A stretch of 64,000 bases of DNA from Acidithiobacillus ferridurans (GTDB lineage: Bacteria > Pseudomonadota > Gammaproteobacteria > Acidithiobacillales > Acidithiobacillaceae). The stretch's first letter is position 1. Every line of letters starts with the position of its first letter. The stretch lies in contig NZ_AP018795.1 in NCBI RefSeq assembly GCF_003966655.1, positions 2,559,501-2,623,500 of the forward strand, given 5' to 3'. The notes beneath the pieces are model-generated. The model worked only from the letters and a program-made list of their open reading frames with translations. It made no database searches and was not told the origin of the DNA. Positions 7,241 to 14,804 of the stretch are shown here, piece after piece. The translations under genes and the position numbers were made by a program.

Positions 7241-9199
7241 ATGCGTAGACTCCAAAGATTTTCATGGGTCGTAGGGATGCTTTTGTGTGTGGTTCCTGCC
7301 GTTTCATTTGCGGCGGGGACAGGGACTCTGTCTCAGGTGCAAAGCGCACTGAGCGGCAAGATACTTCCTTGGCAAAGCATCATGCAGACGGCGGCCACGT
7401 CACTCTTTTACGCATTGGCTGCTGTTGAAGTTTCCGTCCTTTTTCTGAATCATGTCCTGCAAAAGCGCGGGCATGAAGATCTTTTTTCCGGCATCATCAA
7501 GAAGGTCGTCACACTAGGCTTTTTTCTGACGGTGCTGGACAATTGCGGCACCTGGATTCCGGCGATTATTAACGGGTTGGCTGGTGGCGCATCCGCGCTG
7601 GGCGTGACGGCTGTAACGCCCGGAAAGATAGCGACGGAAGCGCTTCAAGCGTTTCTCGGAATTGCTTTGGCCCCGGTCGCCGCAGCTACTCACGACCTGG
7701 GCAATACCCTCAGCGATATTTTCAGTGGAAACTTCTCTGGGGCTTTCTCTTCTGCGGCCAAGACCGTTGCCAACAGCAACCCGGTGGCGCTCCTGGTGAA
7801 TACGCTTTTGTGCGGAATCATTGGCCTGCTGGCGGGTCTTGGTATTCTGGTCATGGCGCTGGAGTTCTTGATGGTTGAAATCGAGAGCTATCTCGTCATA
7901 GCTCTCGGCGTGATCATGCTGGCCGGCGGCGGTTTACGATGGACATCCAAATATGTAGGCACGTATTTCGACTATGCGGTGAATGTGGGTGTACGACTTT
8001 TTATATTGACTGCTCTGGCTTTTCTGGTGACTTATAGCATCGTACCCATTATTCAAACGACCCTGGAGAATGTCACCAATCCCCTGCAGGCAGGCTTTGA
8101 GGTGCTTATATTGGGTGCCGTCATTGCGCTGCTTCCGCGCAAGGCATCCAGCATAGCCAGCAGCCTGTTGAGCGGTCAATCCTCCTTTTCAGGGGGAGAA
8201 CTGGCCAAGGAAGGTGGGATGATCGCCGGTGGAACGGTGGCGGCAGGAGCGGGCGGTGCCGCCCTGGCGGGCGGACTGGCTGGCGGGCTTGCGGGAGGTG
8301 GATTATCCGCAGCAGCGGGTGCTGGCGGCACTGCCGGGGCCGGTGGCAGTCTTGCAGGTGCTGCAGGTGCCAGTGGTGGGGGAGGGGCAGCGGCAGGCGT
8401 TGCCGCCCCAGAAGCGGGGGCGATGTCGGCAGGCGGTGGTGCCGAATCGGGAGTCGGTGCGGGCAATGCTGTACCGGCTCCGAGTGCGCCCGCCAGTGGC
8501 GGGGCTAGTGGTGGCAGAACGCCTCAAGCGGCCAAGGGTGTGCAAGCCCCTTCGTCGAGTGCGCGGTCCAGCGGTCCAGCCGAATCCTCGAAGGGCGTGC
8601 CGGCACCCGCCTCGGAATCCAGCACCCCGGCGTCTGGCGGCGGAGAGCAGACGAGTGGGCCAGCGAATACAGGGGCAAGTGAGTCACAGCCTGAAGCTGC
8701 AGGTGCCCCGGCCAATGCCGTACCGGCGCCTGCCGCCGCCCCCACGGGCAATGCTATACCGGCTCCGAGTGCTAGTGGGGGCGGCGCACCTCAAACGGCC
8801 AAAGGCGTACAAGCGCCTGCTCCCGAATCCAATGCCCCGGCATCCGGTACAGGCGGGCAGGGTGACACCGGATCGAGCGCGAGCGAGTCCGGTTCCGATG
8901 TGCCGACCAATGCCGTCCCGGCTCCGGCTCCAGTCAGCGCCCCTTCTGGTGGTGGACAGGGGAGCACTCCGGTTGCCAGCGCACCTGCAAGTGCGCCAAG
9001 TGGCGGTGCCCCTGGTGGTTCGTCCAGTCCGACCCCGTCAGCGCCAGAGTCACCCACCATAAAGGATAAGCTATATAATTATGCGCTCGATAAGGTTATG
9101 CAGCCCATACACCATGCCGAAGATGTGGCAATTGGAGGAAAGGATACGCCAATTAAAGGCTCAGGGATAAGCACAGAACACGGGAGTGACTTTAACTAA
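7241..9199 (+). CDS. trbL: TrbL/VirB6-type polytopic T4SS protein with long low-complexity tail
   Basis: A 652-residue protein. It has a signal sequence, then about six hydrophobic segments to roughly residue 300, matching TrbL/VirB6 inner-membrane channel proteins. From about residue 320 to 610 it is a Gly/Ala/Ser/Pro-rich region with recurring units such as GNAVPAPSA and QTAKGVQAP, and it closes with a short charged segment (KDKLYNYALDKV). TrbL tails are commonly disordered and Gly-rich; this one is long. It follows the lipoprotein by 12 bases and is in the same transcript. The repeated units are visible at DNA level, so length variation among relatives is expected. Confidence 0.9.
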   Translation: MRRLQRFSWVVGMLLCVVPAVSFAAGTGTLSQVQSALSGKILPWQSIMQTAATSLFYALAAVEVSVLFLNHVLQKRGHEDLFSGIIKKVVTLGFFLTVLDNCGTWIPAIINGLAGGASALGVTAVTPGKIATEALQAFLGIALAPVAAATHDLGNTLSDIFSGNFSGAFSSAAKTVANSNPVALLVNTLLCGIIGLLAGLGILVMALEFLMVEIESYLVIALGVIMLAGGGLRWTSKYVGTYFDYAVNVGVRLFILTALAFLVTYSIVPIIQTTLENVTNPLQAGFEVLILGAVIALLPRKASSIASSLLSGQSSFSGGELAKEGGMIAGGTVAAGAGGAALAGGLAGGLAGGGLSAAAGAGGTAGAGGSLAGAAGASGGGGAAAGVAAPEAGAMSAGGGAESGVGAGNAVPAPSAPASGGASGGRTPQAAKGVQAPSSSARSSGPAESSKGVPAPASESSTPASGGGEQTSGPANTGASESQPEAAGAPANAVPAPAAAPTGNAIPAPSASGGGAPQTAKGVQAPAPESNAPASGTGGQGDTGSSASESGSDVPTNAVPAPAPVSAPSGGGQGSTPVASAPASAPSGGAPGGSSSPTPSAPESPTIKDKLYNYALDKVMQPIHHAEDVAIGGKDTPIKGSGISTEHGSDFN

Positions 9200-9240
9200 G
9201 GGTATTGCGTGCTTGTCCTTGACATCGTGAAGGAATGCTA

Positions 9241-9252
9241 GTGGTATACCAC
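9241..9252. promoter_or_regulatory. Palindrome GTGGTATACCAC
   Basis: A perfect 12-bp palindrome 40 bases upstream of the gene at 9293. It contains the TGGTATACCA seen before trbC. Possible operator; no protein partner can be named. Confidence 0.3.
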
Positions 9253-9292
9253 GGCGATGGTGTCATTTGGGTTCTGGCAAAGGGGGGCGGCA

Positions 9293-9784
9293 ATGTCATC
9301 TATACCGAGAAGCGATTGGGAGTGGCGCAACCCCAAGGATGATCAGGCAGACCGCGCTCGAAGGGAGGCGGGTAGCCGGAGATATTCCGAGCAGAGAGAT
9401 CGCGAGTGGCGGGATAGTCAGCAGAGAAATTCACACCGCATATCATCATCCGGTGCATCATTTAGTGGGCATACTCTGGGGCTTTTGGACCTGCTGTTCA
9501 CGCTCGGCTCTGTGGCCTTCATTCCCGTGCTGCTTGCTCTGAGTCCGCTGCTGTCCTTGCTGCTCTGCGGCTGGCTTTATTACCATGGTAGACGGATGCT
9601 CTCGTCCATTGTCCTTCTTCTTTTTGCTGCGCCTACAATTGTCGTGATCGTGGCCGTTGTGATGCACGTCCACGCGGACCCTTCCTTGTTTCTGTCCAAC
9701 TGGCAGGCGCACATCGCACGTAACCCCGATCAGGCGAATTGGACTTGGGCGGTTAAGGACTTTATGGGCCTGTGCCGTTGGTAA
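9293..9784 (+). CDS. Membrane protein of unknown function
   Basis: A 163-residue protein. Residues 1-55 are strongly charged and rich in Arg, Ser and Asp (many R-x-x-R-E repeats); the rest has two or three hydrophobic segments around residues 62-130. I chose the ATG at 9293, preceded by a strong GGGGGGCGG ribosome site, over a GTG 36 bases upstream. It follows trbL by 93 bases in the same direction and may be part of that transcript. No family recognised. Confidence 0.65.
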   Translation: MSSIPRSDWEWRNPKDDQADRARREAGSRRYSEQRDREWRDSQQRNSHRISSSGASFSGHTLGLLDLLFTLGSVAFIPVLLALSPLLSLLLCGWLYYHGRRMLSSIVLLLFAAPTIVVIVAVVMHVHADPSLFLSNWQAHIARNPDQANWTWAVKDFMGLCRW

Positions 9785-9877
9785 GGAGCATCTGGGAAGG
9801 ATGAATGATTTTGTCCATGCGGATTCGGTTATGGATATAAGCCCAGACTAGCAATGGGACAAATAAAGGAGTGAGCC

Positions 9878-10420
9878 ATGGCCGAATTGTTAACGATAGC
9901 GTCAGTGGACATCGAGAAAAGCATCCGCTGCCAAGCGCCTGGGTGCGGCCATAGGGTGTACAGGAAAATACATGCAGTCCAGGACGGAGAAAAAATAATA
10001 CTGCTTGGCCAAACGTGCTACGGCAGAATGTACAAAAAAGAAGAGCCGAGATACGGAGAATATGGAGGCGGTTACGGAAAACCGCTGACCAATGAAGAAA
10101 GGGAGTTACTATTTCAAAATACCGAAAAGTTTATTGAGCTAATAAAAAATAGATTCGCAAAAACTGGCTGCGTTTTGATAGCTGGAGAAAATGACTTTCT
10201 AGTAGATGCACTCTCAAAAAAATATAACGTTCCACCAAAGTCCATCACGATATTAAGCGGGAAGCAATTTCCAATAGAAAGACTGGATGGGATCGACGCT
10301 GAAGCCAAGGCAAATCTAGCAAAAGGATATAAAATAAACGCTGCGGAAATTGGATGGAAAAGCTTGCTATTGTCTGAGGTCGAACGCCTGATAAATGCGG
10401 AGATCGTGACGGCAGATTAA
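9878..10420 (+). CDS. Protein of unknown function with possible zinc-binding cysteines
   Basis: A 180-residue protein, AT-rich compared with trbL, suggesting separate acquisition. Near the N-terminus it has cysteines spaced CQAPGC and, some 30 residues on, QTCYGRMY; these could bind a metal but are too few for a firm zinc-ribbon call. A run of charged helices follows. A good AAAGGAG precedes the start. No recognised family, no clear partner: it lies between the trbL transcript and the promoter of the 10671 gene. Confidence 0.6.
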   Translation: MAELLTIASVDIEKSIRCQAPGCGHRVYRKIHAVQDGEKIILLGQTCYGRMYKKEEPRYGEYGGGYGKPLTNEERELLFQNTEKFIELIKNRFAKTGCVLIAGENDFLVDALSKKYNVPPKSITILSGKQFPIERLDGIDAEAKANLAKGYKINAAEIGWKSLLLSEVERLINAEIVTAD

Positions 10421-10618
10421 GAGAAACTCCCCACCGCCGACCTGATTATTGAAAGGCAAATGAAAAGGTCGTGTGGCGGAGCATCTGTCGCGTAATCATT
10501 TTTTCGAGCTGCCGCCGTAAGAGATCGCGGCACTTCGCAGCAACGTCCAGGTCTAGGTGTTGCCTAGGGAATTTCTGGTTGCCCACAGGGTTACATCCAG
10601 ATTCTGGGTCACGTATCT

Positions 10619-10670
10619 CCCCACCCCTTGATCTATACCCTCACAGAATTCCATCTGAGAGGGTTTTTTC
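10619..10670 (+). promoter_or_regulatory. Shared promoter-like element (copy 3) with terminator-like leader hairpin
   Basis: CCCCACCCCT then TGATCTATACCC at 10629-10640, followed at once by a hairpin (10638-10663, arms CCCTCACAG and CTGAGAGGG with one mismatch, loop AATTCCAT) and six T's that run up to the ATG at 10671. The hairpin carries the only ribosome-binding sequence (GAGAGG) in its 3' arm. Nearly the same 50 bases recur before trbF at 14075-14125. Confidence 0.6.
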
Positions 10671-10979
10671 ATGTCCACGCGATCTGACGAAATTTTGAAT
10701 GTCAATGGCCTGTTGTATGAGCTTCGCATGGCAAGGTTTGAGCTACATCAGGTTCTTCTGTTGTTATCTGGGCAAAAGTCCAGCCTACGTTTTCTCTCCA
10801 CCGAGGAGCGAAAGCAACGGGCCGATGTTTTACGCTCCCAGCACGCCGGGGTAGGCGAGGACGCATTACCTGAACAGCTGAAGGACAGGCTATTTATTTT
10901 GGAAAGCCCGGCATGTTGCGCATACGAAGTCGTTGCCCAAGATCTAAAAGACACCGATAGCAATTCCCATGAGACCTAG
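10671..10979 (+). CDS. Small protein of unknown function
   Basis: A 102-residue, mostly helical, charged protein with no recognised domain and no membrane segment. It is supported as a gene by the promoter-leader unit that ends at its ATG, which is the same unit that drives trbF. Its last 36 bases overlap, on the opposite strand, the original 3' end of the gene split by the IS66 element. Translation should depend on opening of the leader hairpin that holds its ribosome site. Confidence 0.55.
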   Translation: MSTRSDEILNVNGLLYELRMARFELHQVLLLLSGQKSSLRFLSTEERKQRADVLRSQHAGVGEDALPEQLKDRLFILESPACCAYEVVAQDLKDTDSNSHET

Positions 10980-11068
10980 TCTTTCCACGATATCATTGCC
11001 CACTACCACTGGATGATGTTTTCTGTTAGCGGAAAATTCAGACCAGTGGCCGCAATCGAACCCGATCT

Positions 11069-11076
11069 CATTGGTT
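11069..11076. repeat. Target-site duplication, left (CATTGGTT)
   Basis: Eight bases CATTGGTT directly left of the IS end GTAAGCG; the identical octamer stands right of the other end at 13518-13525. Eight bases is the usual duplication of the IS66 family. Confidence 0.9.
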
Positions 11077-11116
11077 GTAAGCGCTTAGCCAACCCACCCT
11101 TGCGGGTGGGTTGATG

Positions 11117-12721
11117 TCAGGCTAATGCTGGTTTTTTCCAGTTCCACGGCAGGAGTTCGTGGAGCCGTTTGTTGGGCCAAGTGGGGAGTTTCTCGAGCAC
11201 ATCGCAAAGATAGGCGAAGGGTTCCACGCCATTGAGCTTGCAGGTCTCGATGAGGGTGTAGAAGGCGGCCGCTCGTTCGCCCCCGGCATCGTTCCCGGCA
11301 AAGAGGAAGTTCTTGCGACCGATGGCAACCCCCCGCAGCGCCCTCTCCACGGGATTGTTATCGATGCCGAGGCGCCCCTCCTGGAGATAGAGGGTCAGCG
11401 CCTTCCAGCGCTTCAGCGCATAGCCGATGGCCTTGGCAATGGCGCTTTTGGGGGCCACTTGCGCCAGGGTATCGTTGAGCCAGGTCCAGAAGGATTCCAG
11501 TAAGGGCCCCGCCCGTTGCTGGCGGGCCAGCACCTTTTGCTCCGGTGGGTCGTCTTTGATCTCGGCTTCGATCTCATAGATCTCGTGGATGCGCAGTAAC
11601 GCGGTCTGGGCCACCGGGCTCGGCGCACTCTGGTTCACGTCGTAAAAATGTCTGCGGACATGAGCCCAGCATCCGGCTTCCGTGATCTGCCCTTTGCGGT
11701 AGAGGGCATCGTAGCCCCCATAGTCATCGGTTTGCAGAATCCCTTGCCAGTCTCTCAGGAAGCCTTGGGGATGGATGCCTTTGCGGTCCGGGGCATAATC
11801 GAAGATGACGATGGGATGGGGGGCGTCTCCTTGGCTACGATACACCCAGAGATAGGCCTTGTGGGTTTTCCCGCTGCCGGGGTTCAGGACCGGCAAGGGC
11901 GTCTCGTCGGCATGCAGGATGGCCCCTTCGAGCAATGCCATTTTGCAGGCCTCGGCAAGAATGCTGAGCCAGTACTCTCCCTGACCCAGCCAACTGCAGA
12001 GGGTGGCGCGGGAGATCGGGATGCCCGCCCGCAGGTATTGGGTTTCCTGGCGATATAGAGGCAGGTGATCCACATGCTTGGCGGTCAGGACCTGAGCCAC
12101 CATCCGCGCAGTGGGTAGGCCCTTGTCGATCACCTGCGCCGGCATGGCTGGGCTTTCGAGGGTGCCGCAAGGGCGGCAGGCCAGCTTGGGGCGGATATGG
12201 CGGATGACCTGGAAGTGGCCCGGGACATAGTCGAGCTTCTCGCTGATTTCTTCCCCGATCGTCTCCAGAGGGCCGCCGCACTGGCCGCAGGTGCAGCTTT
12301 CGGGGTCATGGCGAACCTCAACCCGGGGCAGGGTATCGGGCAGCTTCATGCGACCGGGATGGCGGCGGGGAGCCGCCTTCGGCGCGGACTCCGGTTGTTT
12401 GGCAGCAGCACTCTCGGCCAGCACGGCCTCCAGCTCGCTTTCCACCGCGGCGATCTCCGTCTCCAGCGCCTCTTCCCAGAGGCTGATCTGATCGGGAGAG
12501 AGCTTTTCCGAACGCTGACCGAATCGCCAGCGTTTCAGCTTGGCGATGGTCATCTCCAGGCGGGCGATGGTCTCGTCGCGCAGGGTGAGGTACCGGTCTT
12601 TTACTGCGAGCTGCCGGGCGTGCTCGGCGTCCTTTTCTTCCTGCTGCCGCAGCAGTTGCAAGACCAGATCGCGCAAGGCATCTGGGTGCGTCGGAAGATC
12701 GACTGGAGCCGTTGATTTCAT
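11117..12721 (-). CDS. tnpC: IS66-family transposase TnpC
   Basis: A 534-residue transposase. The N-terminal part has a coiled-coil (about residues 20-65) followed by the KRWRFGQRSEKLSPDQ signature and a Cys motif (CTCGQCGG and ACRPCG) forming a zinc finger. The catalytic DDE core follows: HADETPLPVL, the TDDYGGYDA region and the DNNPVERALRG segment with the glutamate. It ends with the KLPTWPNKRLHELLPWNW motif typical of the family's C-terminus. Start at the ATG 12721 (MKSTAP). Confidence 0.93.
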   Translation of the reverse strand: MKSTAPVDLPTHPDALRDLVLQLLRQQEEKDAEHARQLAVKDRYLTLRDETIARLEMTIAKLKRWRFGQRSEKLSPDQISLWEEALETEIAAVESELEAVLAESAAAKQPESAPKAAPRRHPGRMKLPDTLPRVEVRHDPESCTCGQCGGPLETIGEEISEKLDYVPGHFQVIRHIRPKLACRPCGTLESPAMPAQVIDKGLPTARMVAQVLTAKHVDHLPLYRQETQYLRAGIPISRATLCSWLGQGEYWLSILAEACKMALLEGAILHADETPLPVLNPGSGKTHKAYLWVYRSQGDAPHPIVIFDYAPDRKGIHPQGFLRDWQGILQTDDYGGYDALYRKGQITEAGCWAHVRRHFYDVNQSAPSPVAQTALLRIHEIYEIEAEIKDDPPEQKVLARQQRAGPLLESFWTWLNDTLAQVAPKSAIAKAIGYALKRWKALTLYLQEGRLGIDNNPVERALRGVAIGRKNFLFAGNDAGGERAAAFYTLIETCKLNGVEPFAYLCDVLEKLPTWPNKRLHELLPWNWKKPALA

Positions 12722-12770
12722 GGGCAAATTCTACCAGGAAACCGGGTAGAAAGCCAGCATTTTCGATACG

Positions 12771-13118
12771 TTACAAGGCGGTAGGCGTACAGACTTTGAG
12801 GGCCGGTAACGGCGTCCAGGGTCTTCCTTCCACCAGCATCGCCCACTGTGCTGTGGAGAGTTCGATGGCCCCGTTCTCCATCCTGGGCCAATGCAACCGT
12901 CCCTGATCCAGGCGTCGGTACAAAAGCCAGAAACCCAGACCATCCCAGAGCAGGAGCTTGAGCCGATCCCCGCGGCGGTTGCGGAATACAAAGGCATGGC
13001 CGCAAAAGGGATTCGCCGCCAGAACCCCCTGCACCTTGGCGGCCAGACCATCAAAGCCCAGACGCATGTCCACCGGTGCCGCCGCCAGCCAGATTCGGCT
13101 GCCGGGACTCAGCCACAT
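12771..13118 (-). CDS. tnpB: IS66-family accessory protein TnpB
   Basis: A 115-residue protein with the hallmark RIWLAAAPVDMRLGFDGLAA start and DRLKLLLWDGLGFWLLYRRL centre of IS66 Orf2. It is needed for transposition with TnpA and TnpC, though its biochemical role is unclear. It overlaps tnpA by 10 bases, which suggests coupled translation. Confidence 0.92.
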   Translation of the reverse strand: MWLSPGSRIWLAAAPVDMRLGFDGLAAKVQGVLAANPFCGHAFVFRNRRGDRLKLLLWDGLGFWLLYRRLDQGRLHWPRMENGAIELSTAQWAMLVEGRPWTPLPALKVCTPTAL

Positions 13119-13444
13119 GGGCTTTCCAGGACCTGGACCAGGGTCTGGAGCCAGCCGGCATCCATCGGAGCGGTCAGCTTCAGGCTGCGGCCCGACAACA
13201 GGTGAACCTCCACAGGCGAAACGGAAGGCCGGGCCGGCGCCAGAGTGACCGGCAAAAACCCTTCGGTCCCATTGAACATCGGCCGCGACTCTACCGCATC
13301 GGCTAATCGCTTACGCCAGTAATGCAGGGTGGCTACGGCGATCCCTTCCTGCGCGCAGTAATTCTTGACCGAAAGTCCGCTCGCCCGAAATCTTTCTACC
13401 TGCTGCCGCCAATAAGCAATTTTCTCGTCCTTCGTCATCTCCAT
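13109..13444 (-). CDS. tnpA: IS66-family accessory protein TnpA
   Basis: A 111-residue protein with an N-terminal helix-turn-helix (WRQQVERFRASGLSVKNYCA, then VATLHYWRKRL), as in IS66 TnpA, which probably binds the element's ends. The C-terminus (VHLLSGRSLKLTAPMDAGWL) is also typical. First gene of the leftward tnpABC set. Confidence 0.9.
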   Translation of the reverse strand: MEMTKDEKIAYWRQQVERFRASGLSVKNYCAQEGIAVATLHYWRKRLADAVESRPMFNGTEGFLPVTLAPARPSVSPVEVHLLSGRSLKLTAPMDAGWLQTLVQVLESPCG

Positions 13445-13517
13445 CCCTCCTCGCTCAATGCGGGACAGGATCGGTCAGGTCACAAAATTTCGGAAGGTGG
13501 GTTGCTTGGACGGTTAC

Positions 13518-13525
13518 CATTGGTT
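13518..13525. repeat. Target-site duplication, right (CATTGGTT)
   Basis: Second copy of the octamer flanking the IS66 element. Confidence 0.9.
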
Positions 13526-14074
13526 GGGATTTTGTTGACAACAATGTACGAGGGAACAAACGTTAAATCTATTATTTCCATGGAGGCGAGCGTTAGCCAC
13601 ATGTGTAGCTTGGCATCTGTCAGGCTGCCGATGCCTTCTTTCAGCCATCGAGATACCTCTTGTTGCCCAAACCGGTAGAACTCGCGACCGCCTGCTTCAA
13701 CCCATCCAAGCGTTAAAGCTGGCTGAGAGCCCAGAATGTTGGCAATCTTGTCCATCAATAAAAAGTGTGCCGCCACGCATTGGCCAGTGATTCTGCGTTC
13801 CCAAGACTTTGCTGGAATGCCTGAATAGTGAATGAAAAGCTCAGATATCTGCTTTCTGTTCTCATCGTTTAGGATTCTGTTCTCGTCAGGCATCAGGAAC
13901 GGAACATCCAACTTGTTCTCCGCTCCGAATTTTGCTGCATCGACGTATTCAGCATCAAACGAGAACATCCGTCCCTCCTTGGCCCCGTCCCTGCGTCGTA
14001 GATTATCAAGGACGAAACCCCTTGGATATATGCTTTGCTCGTCCCCCCATCGAGGATGAGTCTTTCGATTATCC

Positions 14075-14125
14075 CCCCAACCCTTGATCTATACCCTCTC
14101 AGAATTCCATCTGAGAGGGTTTTTT
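14075..14125 (+). promoter_or_regulatory. Shared promoter-like element (copy 4) with terminator-like leader hairpin, for trbF
   Basis: CCCCAACCCT then GATCTATACCC to 14096, followed by a perfect 9-bp hairpin CCCTCTCAG / CTGAGAGGG (14094-14119, loop AATTCCAT) and TTTTTT directly before the trbF ATG at 14127. The hairpin has the form of an intrinsic terminator and also hides the GAGAGG ribosome site. A near-identical unit sits before the 10671 gene. Confidence 0.65.
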
Positions 14126-14126
14126 C

Positions 14127-14795
14127 ATGTCGAGTAATCCCGATTACCTGGCCGCGCGTCAGGAATGGCTTGAGCGTTATGGCTCTTACATCTCGCAGGC
14201 AAAAAACTGGCGCATTGTCGCCATATCGGCTATCGGCATCGCCGCCCTGTTTGGGGCGGGCATGGTGTACGAAGCCGACCGCGTGCATGTGGTCCCCTAT
14301 GTCGTTCAGGTAGACAAACTGGGCAAGTCCGTTGAACTGGCGCAGGCAGTGCGGGCCGGGTCATTTGCCCAGCCGGTGGTACAGCACATCATTTCCCGCT
14401 TTACCTGGCTCGCTTTTACGCGCAGCCCGGACAAGTATGTGCAAAAGCATTTTATCAACGAGTCCTATCATTACATCGCATCCAGCGCGGAATCCCCGCT
14501 GGATGCCTTTTATGCGCAGCATAATCCCTATGCGGCCTATTCCAACAAAACACAGGGCAATACGGTCACGATCCAGAGTGCTGTCCCCGTTGGTGAGGTG
14601 ACGGCCAAGGGCGGATCGTACATCGTCGATTTCCTGGTCAAGCACTATGGCCCCCATGGCGGCATAGATGGTGAGCAAAACTGGCAAGGCACGGTGACTT
14701 ACGCGACGGTTCCGCCCTCGAATAACCCCGATGTCCTGAAAGGCAACCCATTCGGCATCTACATCACGCACTTTGCATTCAGTCCGCAGATATAA
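14127..14795 (+). CDS. trbF: TrbF/VirB8-type T4SS protein
   Basis: A 222-residue bitopic inner-membrane protein: short cytoplasmic N-terminus, one membrane segment at about residues 31-52 (IVAISAIGIAALFGAGMVY), then a periplasmic NTF2-like domain. The YVVQVDKLGKSVELAQA strand after the membrane segment and the NPFGIYITHFAFS end are typical of TrbF. VirB8 proteins nucleate core-complex assembly. It heads a tight transcript: trbG follows after 9 bases. Expression probably depends on the hairpin leader that ends at its start codon. Confidence 0.9.
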   Translation: MSSNPDYLAARQEWLERYGSYISQAKNWRIVAISAIGIAALFGAGMVYEADRVHVVPYVVQVDKLGKSVELAQAVRAGSFAQPVVQHIISRFTWLAFTRSPDKYVQKHFINESYHYIASSAESPLDAFYAQHNPYAAYSNKTQGNTVTIQSAVPVGEVTAKGGSYIVDFLVKHYGPHGGIDGEQNWQGTVTYATVPPSNNPDVLKGNPFGIYITHFAFSPQI

Positions 14796-14804
14796 GGAGA
14801 CGAC

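Larger units (their letters stand above)
11077..13517 (-). mobile_element. IS66-family insertion sequence, complete (2441 bp)
   Basis: Ends are defined by imperfect inverted repeats: GTAAGCGCTTAGCCAACCC at 11077 and, reverse-complemented, GTAACCGTCCAAGCAACCC at 13517, both continuing into ACC, with an 8-bp duplication of CATTGGTT outside. Inside are the three IS66 genes tnpA, tnpB and tnpC in leftward order with overlapping tnpA/tnpB. All three are open, so the copy looks potentially active. A GC-rich hairpin (ACCCACCC-TTGC-GGGTGGGT, 11092-11111) overlaps the left end and could stop transcription. It broke an unknown gene between the trbL and trbF transcripts. Confidence 0.93.
10944..13968 (-). 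pseudogene. Unknown gene split by the IS66-family insertion
   Basis: The 5' part (13968 down to 13518) encodes MFSFDAEYVDAAKFG onward with AGGAGG upstream, and reads into the IS end. If the IS (11077-13517) and one copy of the CATTGGTT target duplication are removed, the frame continues without interruption into 11076-10944: PTN is followed by EIGFDCGHWSEFSANRKHHP and ends GMGIAIGVF-like, at a TAG on 10944-10946. The restored protein would have about 195 residues. It includes an ALTLGWVEAGGREFYRFGQQEV stretch split here only for description: key residues are the G-W-V and F-G-Q-Q positions. I recognise no firm family; a phage- or plasmid-type DNA-contact protein is possible. Confidence 0.7.

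Noticed and set aside
10471..10698. Rightward 75-codon frame before the 10671 gene
   Set aside because: Starts with GTG without a ribosome site, runs through the shared promoter and hairpin leader, and overlaps the better supported gene start.
11159..12715. Rightward long frames across the IS66 transposase
   Set aside because: They are antisense shadows of tnpC, whose family motifs and catalytic residues are on the other strand.
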